A stretch of DNA of 64,000 nt, from assembly GCA_037176845.1 (NCBI GenBank), contig JAYKXP010000028.1:1-64000 (forward strand), in the 5' to 3' direction. Under the pieces are notes generated by a model that was not told the DNA's origin, searched no databases, and saw nothing but the letters and a program-made list of their open reading frames with translations. The stretch comes from Paramarasmius palmivorus (lineage: Eukaryota; Basidiomycota; Agaricomycetes; Agaricales; Marasmiaceae). A program made the translations under genes and the position numbers. Of the stretch, positions 10,931 through 22,214 are shown one piece after another (position 1 is the stretch's first letter; the number at the start of each line of letters is the position of its first letter).

Positions 10931-11614
10931 CGAAAGGAAAGGAAATGAGTGCGACAGAAGAAGGAAAGATGAACATGCGACGCACACGTTGACTCGTTGA
11001 GTACCCTGGCCCACACTCTTTGGTACCGCACCGGAAAATGAAATTTCCAACCTATTGTACAACCTCCTCCCGCGTAGTGGACCGTCGGATCTGTATAGAC
11101 AGGTGCCAGTGAAGATTTAAGCAATGAGGGATGTAAAGTCACCTTTGGGGCAGTAGCGGCGGGCTCCGAGCCCGCATAGTCATAGCCTCCACCTGTGGGG
11201 AGACCATGAATTTGCTTGACCTAGAGCCCTACCTTTATATGAATAGTCAACCAGTGGAATACGGGGGTTTGTCTGGTTTGTTCACCAACGATTGTTTTCT
11301 CCGGCTAAGCGAGAAGACCTGTGGAATGCACCGGTGTTATCAACAGCTTTCCCGGAGAAACTAAGGGAGACGTACCTGAGATTCTAGTGAGTGGACAACC
11401 AGCGGTATGCGAAGATATCTGTGCAATGCGAGGGGAAGTCACTCGGCGCGGGACACCGATTACACAACCAGTGTTTTTTCACCATCAGCTGTCCCAAAAT
11501 TAACGAGTCAATTAAACGGATCCAGTGAACTCCTCTACAAGTAGTGTCCAGTCTGGACAGTCCAGATAAACGTCCATCTACAACCAAGGGTTTCTACACT
11601 AATATTATGCACTA
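10931..11614. other. Intergenic spacer
   Basis: This lies between the KDZ-associated gene start and the stop of the tetraspan gene at 11615, both on the minus strand. It must contain the promoter of the former. I see no gene, repeat or clear TATA box in it. Confidence 0.4.
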
Positions 11615-13249
11615 TCATCTAAACTCCAATGTCACAGGTTTCCCAGTCGTGTATGAAACTAATGACGCTGCTGAGCTCCGAGGCACATCGGGAGAAGGAT
11701 TATGCCACTGCACCCAACGATGGTTCTCGTTATAGGGGCTCGCTCGTGGGTGAATGGGAAAGGCTACTCGCTCTGGAACAGCAAGGAATCCAGTATGATA
11801 TGCAGTGTATGACATCGGTGTTGTCGGTGCAGAGTGAAACTGTGAAGGTTGCCTCAACTTCCCGGCTGGTATCAGCAATGAGGGGTGTCGACGGACAGGT
11901 CCAGGATCACTGAAAGTCGTGATATCCGTACGAGGTGTTTGAGGGTATGTTGAGTTCAGATTAGGGGGCATCGGGAAAGCGCTGAGACTAAAGGGTGGAT
12001 AGTTGGCTGAATATCCCCCGCGGCTCCACGATGTAGAAGTCGTCACTGTCGATGGACATAGTGAAGGTCTACGGCTTATAGAATCCGATGCCAAGAATGG
12101 ATTGGGAAGCGGCCGAGCGGCGGCGGCGGCGGTGATTGTACTACTACTAGGGGTGGTCGAAGTCGCCCGATGCACTGACGCTGCAGCAGGAGGCCACGGA
12201 GAACTGGGCAATGTGTTATTGCCTAATGGCCTTTGCAATGGAGAGCTCAATGGCGTCGCAATCCGTCCCGGGTTATATCCGCCAGCGAGATAAGGTGGGG
12301 GCTGTGGTTCGTTTGCAGGTGCAAGCGGATAATCTCTCTTCGTTTCATACGGCGATGGCAGACGTTTGGCGCTGTTGAATGATAGGAAGGTCTCAACTGA
12401 CTCTATGCTAGCTCTCCTGTCAGTCTCCTTCGAGAACAAAGGCTTAGAGGAGTCGTTGCTGGTCTGCCGAGTGAGATATTCTGTGTCTGGCTCTTGGACT
12501 TTCGCAGGTCGCGGAACATGTGCCATGGATGCAAGATATGCTGCATAAAGCAACACTGCGTAGCTACGTGAGTTTCATTTCGGCATATGTATCGATTCAC
12601 TTACATAGTGAAGCTAACGTCCATGTACCCACAATGATTGTATTTGATATTGCAAGGCAATCAGAAGCAGAACCTAAAACGATCAATGAGCCGCCGTCAC
12701 CATGTAGCCAATATTCCATACCAAAAGGACGACAAGGGTAAGTGCGACCAATGAAGGTGAAGAAGGCGGCACTACCTAAAAAGAGTTCAGTGAAGAAAAG
12801 ACACGTCTTCGGATGGACATACCCAATGATAATAACAAGTACAATGAGATTCGGGCTGCGTCGAGCCATGCTCGAAATCTCACGACGGCCCTGTAAGGTT
12901 GTCAGTGCCCGTCGAGCACACAAAAAACGAGATCCGCGTACATTAGATACAAGAACAGGGCACCAAGACCGTAGATGGCGGCCAGGCTGATCATGAAGGC
13001 GCCTAAAGAACGACATATTTCAGCAATCCACGGCTTCGAGCCTTAGAGAGTACTGACGCTTCGGGATATCGTACTGTGCCCATTGGCGTACAGTGAGGAT
13101 GGAGAACAGGGTAGATAGGGCAACGCTAAGAATGATACACAAGACTGTTTGAATAGTTAGTCACTTCAAGACCTTGGGTTAAGAACATGTTACGCACCAA
13201 AAATAACGATCCTTGAGCGTCTGAAAAAGGTCCAGGCCTGTGCTGACAT
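11615..13249 (-). CDS. Tetraspan membrane protein (MARVEL-like) with long Ser/Pro-rich tail
   Basis: Seven exons close in phase: complement(11615..12555, 12605..12673, 12722..12775, 12823..12890, 12942..13002, 13058..13144, 13198..13249), 443 residues. Start MSAQAWTFFRRSR. Four hydrophobic helices lie in the first ~150 residues: VLCIILSVALSTLFSILTV, AFMISLAAIYGLGALFLYLM, ISLYLLLLGSAAFFTFIG and TWTLASLLLLYAAYLASM. They are followed by ~290 residues of low-complexity cytosolic tail, including an Ala run encoded by GGC/GCC-type repeats near 12118-12134. Layout matches the tetraspan MARVEL-like proteins common in Agaricomycetes. The role is unknown; MARVEL proteins generally act in membrane apposition and trafficking. 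It is divergent from the proton channel at 13731. Confidence 0.65.
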
Positions 13250-13730
13250 CCCAATGAAAAGGATATTAGGGAGATAAAGAATGCAAGAAGGGAACGAAAG
13301 TAAGGTAGCTGAGAAGGAGTGCTAAAAGTCGAAGCAAAGAAGACGAAAAAAAAAGATGCCGACCAGCAGGAAAACGAAGGAGATTAAGTAGCGTCACTGA
13401 AGCTCAGCTCAAGTACATTCTTAAGGCAAGCTTGGGTAGCGTCAAGTCAAGTCAATAGGCAATGCAGTTGGCAGACATTTAGTTCATTGACTGATGGGCC
13501 AAGTTGCTACCCACAGTCCCGGGCCCTTGAAGGCAAGATGGTTGCCTACGGGATGACAAGTAATCGGTCCGATGACAGAGAGCGCTATCTATTTGGAAGA
13601 CATGCAAGAGACGTGAGGCCTCGGGAGCACAGGAATAGATGTGTCAGGCAGCAGCAGGCAGCATGGTGGTCAAGGAGAGAAAATGATGGCAAACGCGGTT
13701 TCGCTTTCACGCTTGTTTTCTGCCATCATA
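13250..13730. promoter_or_regulatory. Shared divergent promoter region of the tetraspan gene and the proton channel
   Basis: These 481 bp separate the 5' ends of a minus-strand and a plus-strand gene and so must carry both promoters. Visible are repeated GTCAAGTCAA words near 13440-13455 and a GCAGCAGCAGGCAGCA stretch near 13648-13663. No TATA box is evident. Confidence 0.4.
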
Positions 13731-14510
13731 ATGTCGGAGTCCTGGGATGCTGAGCAACAGCCTCTTCTCGATCCAGAAAACCAACGTGAAGACCGGGAGC
13801 ATGTCATAGAAAGGAAATCGACATTCCGAAAGAGACTAGCCGAAATTTTGGAATCGGATCCCTTGCACAAGACAGTAATTGCTCTGGTATGTTCAGCTCC
13901 CTCTGCAGTCGCGATTATGATCTTAACAGGGCCGGAACAGATCACGATAGATGCAGCTTGTGTACTAGCAGACTTGGCTTACATTGTTCTTTCTCCGGGA
14001 TGTACTCCTGCTGGACCCGATGCACCTCTTTGGCTTGAAGTTCTGGCTCACATTTCCCTTGCCATTACTTCCTTCTTTCTGATTGAAATCCCATTGGCAC
14101 TCTACGCATTTGGCCCACATTATTACAACCCATTTGCGGATGCACCATTTGGGGTTCTACATGTCTTCGATGCAATAATCATTATCACCACTTTCATACT
14201 GGAAGTCTTCCTCAAAGGAAGGGAGAGAGAATTGGCGTCTCTATTGATTGTCTTCCGTCTTTGGCGTTTGGTAAAATTGGTTGGAGGTGAATTCATCATG
14301 TCATGTACTTATCCCATGACATTCTCAATATCTTCGACGTTAATAGGCATCGCAGTCGGCGCCGGCGAACTCGGAGAGGAGGGTGCCAAAGAATTGGCCG
14401 ATACCCAAAGAGAGCTTGGGCGCGTCAGAGATCAACTTGAGGCTACTCGACGTGAAAATCAGCGCCTGAGGGAGAGATTAAACGTCGCGGGACTGTCAGA
14501 AGATGATTAG
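13731..14510 (+). CDS. Voltage-gated proton channel, Hv1 type
   Basis: Spliced CDS join(13731..13886, 13941..14286, 14347..14510), 221 residues, start MSESWDAEQQPLL. It is a voltage-sensor domain without a separate pore. S1 contains ACVLADLAYIVL, whose Asp aligns with the selectivity-filter Asp of animal Hv1 (human D112). S2 is LAITSFFLIEIPLALYAFG with its acidic residue. S3 is HVFDAIIIITTFILEVFL. S4 is IVFRLWRLVKLVGG, followed directly by a Glu/Arg-rich coiled coil (TQRELGRVRDQLEATRREN), the Hv1 dimerisation element. In animals the third S4 charge is Arg; here it is Lys. The channel would extrude protons at the plasma or vacuolar membrane. Both introns are multiples of three and stop-free, so the unspliced frame also stays open, but the family alignment requires their removal. 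Confidence 0.88.
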   Translation: MSESWDAEQQPLLDPENQREDREHVIERKSTFRKRLAEILESDPLHKTVIALVCSAPSAVAIMILTGPEQITIDAACVLADLAYIVLSPGCTPAGPDAPLWLEVLAHISLAITSFFLIEIPLALYAFGPHYYNPFADAPFGVLHVFDAIIIITTFILEVFLKGRERELASLLIVFRLWRLVKLVGGEFIMSCTYPMTFSISSTLIGIAVGAGELGEEGAKELADTQRELGRVRDQLEATRRENQRLRERLNVAGLSEDD

Positions 14511-14673
14511 AGACAGTACAGAAATACAGTAATAATTACATTATTGGCTGTTGGTATCGTAGAGTCCTTGGGTACTAGGAAATGTATGCTATTTGCTACA
14601 AAGGTTCAATGCTTGGTCCACATGTATCGTTGATGAGAAAATGAAACAAAGTCCGTCGTCAGGATTCCGCACA

Positions 14674-15861
14674 TTAGAAAGAGTTCAACTGATCCGCGCG
14701 TACCCATCGAGAAAATCTAGTTTTCGGGATAGGCAGGTCGTGATCATGCATTTCGCCAGCGAACGTAGCATTGTTGTTGGGTCGGGAAATCGTCTGGGAG
14801 TCGCGGAAGCGCTCAATAAACCGTGATCCAATTGTCTGGCCTTTTACCTCTGCCTTGGCGGGAAGTGCGACGCTCTCCTCGCTCACAGAGGTACGGGGAG
14901 AGACCTCACGGCGTATGAATGGCGGGTCGACACCTCTACGCGGGTTGGGTGGCGCCCAGGTTGGTTTTTCCTCGGGAGGAGGTGCATGCTTCGCCTTGCG
15001 AGCAGCAGTGGATTCAATATCGTCTAGATACCGAGTCCAGGAATCATTCTCGAAGCCGGGTTTGGGCCGAGGGACACCAATGTCCGAATTCTTTAGCCTG
15101 TTGTTCGTGAAACCGAACCATCTGATGTCGTATATACTCGAGGTCCAGATCTCCTGCTGAACGCGCGAGTGCGACATGGCGGCAACAAAGAGAACAAGGA
15201 AGTAAGCCAGTTCTAAGACAAAGTTAGTTGAAGGTACACGAAAATACCTAACGATCACGTACGAAGAAGGCTTACGAGCCAAGTAGTTGGAACCAGCAGT
15301 AGAGCAGAGGCCCTAATACTCCAGTCTACAACGGAGCATTTAGCGGTGTATGAAAGAGATGTCTGGGAGTAAACATACCCTTGTTGACCACCATCTCAGA
15401 ACTGCTCACGGTCGAACCAATCGCAGCGCCTGTGGAAGAGTCATGTCAGTCCATAGACTTCGAAGCTAGATCGGACGCGTACCAAGCTGGAGAAACGCTA
15501 ATAATTGAGCCCAGATCGTTTCAATAGTTAGATGTGCAGTGTTGAGGTGAGGCCACACCATTGGGGTCAGACCCATTGTGAGCAAGATGAGAGCGGCGCA
15601 ACTATTGAAGAGAAGGAGAGGTTGGCTGCCGGGCACTAATGTCAAGACACTGTCAGTGGCTATAACGTCTAGACGATGACAAACACGTACCTGTGAGGCC
15701 GGCTGCAAGTACAACATTGATATTCCAAGCCGCAAAGACAAGGATCAGGAAGTTAAGGAGAAGGAGGAGCACTAGGATGTTTGTGAGAACAGCGCGTCTT
15801 TGAGCATGCCAGTCTACTCACGGAAAAAGGTGAAACGGGCGACGATAAAAGGACTTCGCAT
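14674..15861 (-). CDS. MARVEL-domain tetraspan membrane protein
   Basis: Six exons close in phase: complement(14674..15212, 15263..15325, 15379..15429, 15483..15635, 15691..15771, 15822..15861), 308 residues. The start is MRSPFIVARFTFF, a typical opening of Agaricomycete MARVEL proteins. Helices: LLLLLNFLILVFAAWNINVV, FNSCAALILLTMGLTPMVW, IWAQLLAFLQLGAAIGSTV and LLVPTTWLVSLLQLAYFLVL. The signature Trp-x-x-Leu-x-x-hydrophobic-Gln-Leu-Gly segment before helix 3 is present. A hydrophilic tail of ~170 residues follows, with TSSIYDIRWFG after the last helix. It is convergent with the proton channel (163 bp between stops) and lies downstream of YVC1 on the same strand. Function is inferred as membrane organisation only. 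Confidence 0.75.
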
Positions 15862-16312
15862 TGTGTTCCGGATTTCAGAGAATGATAGAGAGCCAGCCAG
15901 TGGTCGGAATTGGTCGAGAGTGGTGCAAGGATCGAGGAAGGATCGTTAAAAAGGTCGTGATGGCAAGAGAATGTGAGGGTGTCGTCGACCGACCACCAGT
16001 GGGCGTGAAGGACCTTTTTCCTGGTCCGAGCATTTGTATGATTCATGGCCAACGAGAACAATAAAACAGCCAGCCGACGACAGGTTGAGAGAACAATGAA
16101 CATTGTTACGGCATCTAAATTACAAGGCGCTAGTTCGGCCTTCCATACAAAGATGTCCAGACACACGTAAACCTCACAGCCAAACAAAAAGAAATTTTCA
16201 CGGACATGTGTGTTCGTTACTAGGCATTACTGAAAGTACAAGGAAAACGTCTGAAGATATCCTATGCATTAAGTAGAAGACATCCGCTCATTACGCATCC
16301 CCCGAGTCAATG
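15862..16312. other. Intergenic spacer
   Basis: This lies between the MARVEL gene start and the YVC1 stop, both minus strand. It should hold the promoter of the MARVEL gene and the YVC1 3' end. The open frame on the minus strand (15753-16187) overlaps the first exons in another frame and shows no family resemblance. Confidence 0.4.
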
Positions 16313-19300
16313 TCAAGAGTAGACTTTCAATACGGCTTTGGCGGTCCTGTAATCAGCGAGTAAGGCCAAAAGTTTACGACATTGGGAAGGTCGGGTACAT
16401 ACTTGAAGTTCTTTAATCTCATCCTTAAGTCCTCTAACCGGGTCCTTCATATCACCCACCAGCTCCTCCATGCGTCTCACGCTTTCCTTCATTTGAGCCA
16501 CGCCTGTCGTTGCTTCTTTCGTTACGGTATTCCGACTGAAAAGCCGAGCGAGTGGAGATGGTGGCGGTGGGTCCAAATTAGTTGTAATGTAAGGACGAGG
16601 CGATCCAAGAGGAGAAGGATTGTCTCTCCGTGAAGGGGCAGCAATACTAGCTGGTCGCTGGCGGCTACTTGGAGACGGCGAGATCCTTCGATGAACGGGT
16701 TCTCGAGAATGAACCGAACGTAGTCGTGGAACCTCGTCGTCCGACATATCAGAAAGCTCGACTTCGTGTTCGGCCTCGACATCGAATATAGCATCGTACA
16801 AGTCCGCCGAAGACGAGCCAACAAGGGCTTCGACCAACGGCGTGTGCTTGATGTGACGAGGGAGGCTATTGAAGAAGTTGAGTGCAGCTTCCTTGCCAGT
16901 TTTGCGTAAAACCTGTCCAGATGCCAGGTAGCGCTCGTACAATCCGATCACAATGAGAATAGGAAAGTTGGTCAGTTTGATCAGAAAGACGTTCACGGAA
17001 TGCAAAGCTCTGGGACTTAAAATCCAACTTAGAGGTTTGAGAACGAGGAAGGCCAGCACGTTGAAGGGTGGCTGATACGAGAAGAGGGCATCTGCTTTTA
17101 CACCTTCGATCGTCGTAATTGTAAACTGAAAAAGATACTAGAGATAACATTAAGTATGAGGTGTCATCGGTGATACTGTTCTCACCTCTTTCGTAGCATT
17201 CTGTGAGAGTGGGAATGAGCTCTCCAATCCGTATGAAATGTAAAAAAGAACGCACTGCATCGATCCGGGCGACAGTATTTGACAAGATTGAAATTAGGAC
17301 TAGTTCATTCCATGAGTCAAGTCAATCAAAGAGTCCCTGGTCACTCAACTCGTCAAAAGAAGGGTGTTTGACAGTGCGGCAAAACAAGTCATTAAGATTG
17401 GACCGAAGACCGGATGAAAACTCTTGGCTTGAGCGAAGCTCAAATAAGTATTTCCGAACCAGATTTGAACCATAAGCCAGGATATGGACTTGAGAGACCA
17501 ATCGTGGCCATCTTTGGCTGTCACACCCATTCATTAGCGTCAATGATGACATGAAGTGTTCTAGGCTCACCCAAAGTCCACAGTGTGAAGAGAAGCCCAG
17601 AGAAACATATCGCGGCGATACTGATGAAGAAGAGGAACTGGGAAATCATAGCTCGTAGAGATCTATGGGCCGGGCATGGGTACGGAATCCAGATCCGAAG
17701 ATATCTGATGAAGGGTTGCTTACAGGATGACAATGTGGTTGGAAACTGCGAAGAACGCTAGGCTATTGACCAGAAAATTGATATCGCTTGCCTGCTAAAG
17801 GGCCGAGGAACCTACCGGGGAAACAGAATACAAGCGTCTATCGCCAAAATATCATACGCCATCTCAGAATATTGCGCTAGAAGTACGTGAGCGAGGCGCC
17901 AAAGGCGAGCTGGACATCTATACGACATACCGTCTCCATTCACTAGACCGGAAACACGAAAGCCGATATAAACCAAGAAGATGATCACGAATGCAGTGTC
18001 AAAAGCATTCCACATCTGTCTAATGGTCAGAAAAATGCCGTTCCAACGGTTTTAAAATTTTCACATTGGCGATGTAGACTGAAATATGTCAATAGCCGCA
18101 GGCACGCGAATTATATAGCAACGCACTTATCCAGCCGTGTTCGGTGGCAGCAGTGTACTCTTCGAGAGCGAAAGCACCGGCGAACACAATGAAGACATAT
18201 TCCCAAAATGTCATCCTTTCTGCATTTTTATCTAACGAATGTTGTGAGATCGAGATTCCAAGACAACGGTCTATTGAGCTTACTTGATAAACAGAGGACA
18301 AAGGTGACCAATAAGAGCGCAAAGTTGAGGAATTCTAAGATCGCCCCATATTTTGGTACGCGGAGCCTGTATAGAGTTCACAAGAGTCTGGCATGATACC
18401 GACAGAGAACGAACCGATAGTGGTCGAGGAATGGCGAAGTATTCCAGTCGTATATCTGTGACGTGATTAGTGCTGATAGACGCCTTGGAAAGTGTATTGA
18501 AGCCCAACCTGTATACTCCGTGGCTTGTAGTTGTCTGCAAGAATAGACCTCGTTGCCGCAGTACTGAAGACGACTTGACCAGCGTAGATGTCATTGACGA
18601 CCTTTTGAGTTATAGGTGAAGAGACAAAGCTTTTCGCATCAGTCGCAATGGCCATCTGGAAGGTAGCTTCAGTGACAGGATCCACGGCGAAATAGTCGCA
18701 TTGATGCTTGCCTCAAGTGCACTCTGAGGGTTGTTGATATCATTATCGCCGACGAGGAGAGCCACTTCATCAATGATATTAGAGGGAGCACCTGCAAGTG
18801 GATTCCAAGCTGTGGTCAGGACAGCAATCAATTGGATGTAGTCAGAAGCAAAGTGTTGGAGAAGTTTCGTGGCCAGGATCTCGCATAGGTTTGCCCTTGA
18901 GAGATTGACTTGAAGAACAGGTTAGAAATGCGAGGGGACTTGAAGACCAAGTTAACGCACCCGAAGAATACGCCAAATCCTCCTCCGACTCCTTCAGGAA
19001 ATACGCCCGAACAACGAGACACGCATAGACCACTGCCAGATTCTTGAGACGCGCAAACTTGTATACTATGGGTCTGACGACAGAGAAATTGATATCCGAT
19101 GCAATGAGTTGTCTGTCAATTGGAGTGAGGGTAGTACGGAGATACGAAGACAGAGAAACGAACTCCCAACTCAACGCCGAATCTTCGAGATTAAACAGTG
19201 AAAGTCTGGTTTTGCACAAATTTGACGGCCTTACCAATGGTATTCTGTGAGTTCAGGTAAGTTAGGAGGAGTAATTCAACGAAACATGTTTTACTTGGCA

Positions 19301-19413
19301 CCTACAAACACTTCCTTCTTGATGGCTGGAATGAGAGGGAATACCTTGACCGATGCAAGATATTCCGGCGACGGTGCTAGTAACGGTGTATTGTGCACGA
19401 ACTCAGGATCCAT
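16313..19413 (-). CDS. YVC1: TRP-type cation/calcium channel, YVC1 family
   Basis: A many-exon gene with start MDPEFVHNTPLL at 19411-19413 and stop at 16313. The N-terminal cytosolic region includes VVRPIVYKFARLKNLAVVY and VVFSTAATRSILADNYKPRS. The transmembrane part includes YVFIVFAGAFALEEYTAA, AFDTAFVIIFLVYIGFRV and MISQFLFFISIAAICFSGLL. The pore helix and filter region are SWLMVQIWFGNTYLSF, followed by an S6-like helix FGPILMTCFAALSNTLLLT. The C-terminus has FNSLPRHIKHTPLVEALVG, an acidic stretch (VEAEHEVELSDMSDDE), a Ser/Pro tail and a short coiled coil. In yeast, the homologue releases vacuolar Ca2+ and is gated by Ca2+, stretch and phosphoinositide. It sits between two tetraspan genes. 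Coding exons are spread over 3.1 kb with introns of 50-70 bp. Family assignment is firm; exact exon ends are not all fixed. Confidence 0.87.
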
Positions 19414-19713
19414 ATAGCGCTGGGCAGGAGGAGGGATTGTGATATGGACACAATATCAATGGCAGTGAAACATGCAACCGTCGGAAAGGTACGAAATGGA
19501 GTGTACCATTTATTCAATTGGTAAACACGTCTAGAGTCGCATGCACTCTCGCCTTGTTCGGTTGACTGGACAGGTCCGTTTGAAGATGATGTACAAATAA
19601 TATACAGTGGCCATAATACAGTTCCATAAATTTAAATCCTGTCCTATCTTAAATAGCGCGTCACCTCTCCTGATACTGATTAATCTTTGATAAGTCAAGG
19701 GGCTGCGGACGAT
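19414..19713. other. Intergenic spacer
   Basis: This is AT-rich spacer between the YVC1 start and the stop of the next minus-strand tetraspan gene. It presumably carries the YVC1 promoter. No gene or repeat is seen. Confidence 0.4.
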
Positions 19714-21176
19714 TTACTGTCCGACCTGCTGGTATTCGTGGACCGGTAGGTCGAGATCGAGGGGGAGACGGAGGTGCGTGGGGCGCATGAGGTAGAAGCG
19801 GGGCTGGAGCTGGAGCTGGGCTGGAGGCGGGGAAGGTGAGGGTGGGCGGCGACTAGCGCTCCTCGAAATCTGTCCTTTCGGTAAAGTTGGCGTTGGCTTA
19901 GTGGCAGAGGGAAGCGACATTATGTCGGCTCTTGGCCATTTGCCGAGAGGTGGAGGCGTAGGTGATTGCTTAACTGATGGTGGTTGTCGCGATATTGAAG
20001 GCGAGGGTTTGATGTCGCTCGATGCAAGAGACGGCGATAAGAATTCAGGATACAGTGAACTTGGCCGATTAGGTTGTAGTTTGACCGGTGGAGGCGAGTC
20101 CGACGTCTCAAACGGCGGAAAGGATTCAGGGGGCTGGAAGTGTTCTATCCTGTAATCGGGACTCAAGCCCGAGCGATATGAATACATCGTCGTTGGTGCC
20201 GGTGGCTTTCTGGGCTGTGGTGCCACAATAGAAGCTGGTCGCCTCACAAAATTAGGCAACCCAGGTAAAGTCGGTAGAGCTGGCAGGGTCGGTAAACTTG
20301 GTAAGGTCGGCAGAATTGGGGAGGGCGGAGATGTGGTTGTAGGCTTTCGAATGTCTGGAAGATTGTGAATGTTGAGCTGCCAAATCCGGGGATCTTCCTT
20401 GGAGTAAATAAGTAAGAATGTGGTCATGCTTGTGACATAGACCAATACTGTGAAACTAAAGTTGAGTATGACCTGTTCGGAATCCGAGGGAACCGACACG
20501 AACGTATGATTGTGTTCATCCAAGCAAATGCTATAAGAACTTTGGCAGAGTTACATGCCGTAGTCGATACTAGGCTCAAAATAAACAAGGGCTCAACGGC
20601 AGAAGGAGGGGCTCGTACCATCGCATGTGCCGCTCGGAACAGTAACAGAAGACGCTATCGCCCCTGCTATTGAATAACATGAGTAAAGCGAAAACTCTGA
20701 GCGAGATCCGAACATACATAGCTGCAAAAGAGCACAGACACCTGTCCATATGAGCTCAAACCAAAGCCTGCTGGTGAAAGCATTTCGACGACCAAGCTCG
20801 GTGAATATACTAGCAGCGATTGAGAATGAATCGCAAGCGATATTAAAAACGAATGACCACCGACGCACATCGAGAAGACCACGATCAGTCCGGAAGAACC
20901 CACGAATATCAGAAACGCATCCACGTTGTTAGCAGTCGTCTCTGTGGTTGGCAGGACCATGATCAGTGAAATCGAGGAATACAAAAGTCAAAGTGACGCA
21001 CGCTTCGATGGAACAAAGGTGATATTCCAGACTGCAACACTAGCAATTACAGAGTTGAATACGATGAAAAAGCCTATAAAAGCGCCTGAGCAATTGAAAC
21101 CAATGGAGCTAGTAACAAAGGGTCCTGAACACGCACCGAACACGACATAACGGAAGAGTATAATGATATTTTGCAT
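19714..21176 (-). CDS. Tetraspan membrane protein (MARVEL-like) with Pro-rich repeat tail
   Basis: The start is MQNIIILFRYVVFG at 21174-21176 and the stop is at 19714. The opening resembles that of the MARVEL gene at 14674. Hydrophobic helices are visible in separate exons: FIGFFIVFNSVIASVAVW, AFLIFVGSSGLIVVFSM, LWFELIWTGVCALLQLC and ILNFSFTVLVYVTSMTTFLL. Thereafter comes a ~240-residue tail rich in Pro/Ser, beginning with short LPTLP-type repeats (ILPTLPSLPTLPALPTLPG) that could bind SH3 or similar domains. Exon joints were not all fixed. It is divergent from the PTR2 transporter, 1 kb away. Function is not known. Confidence 0.65.
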
Positions 21177-22214
21177 GCCTCATGAAGCACAACCCAACAG
21201 TGTCGTGGAAGCGATCGACCGTGGTCAGAAGGCAAGGAACAAGGATGGGAGAGGGATGGGAAGAAGAGAAAGACCATGGGTATCCATCAACCTTTTTTGT
21301 CCCTTGCCATCATGCCCCAATCACCGCACGGTACAGGCATCCGCTGGCCTCCGCTGTTCCCGAGGCACATTTTTTTTCGGCGCTCACCTCATCTTCTCCC
21401 TTTCATCACCAGCTGTTCTATCAGGTTCCAGGTTCCATATGTTTTCATCAAGATCATTAGAAGTAGAACTTGCCCGGAAACGCCTACGGAGGCCTACCGG
21501 TTTCTGCTGATCATTATGCCGATTGGTCTGCGAAAATTTGAGCGTTTCAGCTCTTCCAGTGAACGTCTGCTGCTCCCCTTCTTCCCTTGAGTCTTTTATG
21601 ACCGCTTTGACAACAATCAAAGTGAATCGCAAAGGAATCATCAGCTTTCTGATCCAGCTTTCCCGTCACAAGGTCTTATCATCTGGGTGGAACTTATAAT
21701 GTATACGCTTGGAGTTAACATCCTGTGCAATACACCCACTAGGATATCACGATGGACTGTTGAGCCCGCGAATCGATGGCGATCTCTCAGTCCGCGAGGC
21801 AAGTTCGCATCGTTCCTACCAAGACTCTGCAATACCTATGTATATCGTGGATACAATACACAGGCCTCAAAGGCTCAACTCTGGTGGCGCGGACGCATAT
21901 ACTCGGGACCGTGCCTCAATCGCTTCCGACTGGTCTTAACAAGGTCTTAACGCGGATAGTATGGTGCATGTTCGACCCTTACTTCTCCCTGCTGCTTGAT
22001 GGGATTGCCATTTTTGCTGCCAACGCTATCTATGATATATAATGAGCGGATCTGAAAAGCTTTAGTGTTTGGGGTACTTTGCTGCAAACATATTGCAGGT
22101 CTTTGGCGAGAAAGACCACTCAGGACCGCCTTCTTTCCACGACTACTCCACGACTTGAGGTTTGTGTGTCTTTTTATACTTTGACTTGGCCTCTTACTTC
22201 GAGCAGTTCTCGCC
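21177..22214. promoter_or_regulatory. 1-kb divergent intergenic region before PTR2
   Basis: It separates the 5' ends of the tetraspan gene (minus) and the peptide transporter (plus). Overlapping open frames between 21182 and 22042 on both strands have no recognisable protein. Peptide-transporter genes are commonly controlled by nitrogen and amino-acid signals, so a long upstream region is plausible, but I did not identify a specific site. Confidence 0.35.

Noticed and set aside
13641..14510. Single-frame 289-residue proton-channel protein without introns
   Set aside because: The unspliced frame adds CSAPSAVAIMILTGPEQ in S1 and 20 residues after S4 that break the Hv1 alignment; removing two GT-AG introns restores the family sequence.
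15201..15325. Frameshift in the MARVEL gene at exon 5/6
   Set aside because: Using the second donor (gtacgt at 15262) instead of gtaagc closes the phase and gives TTWLVSLLQLAYFLVLF, so no frameshift is needed.
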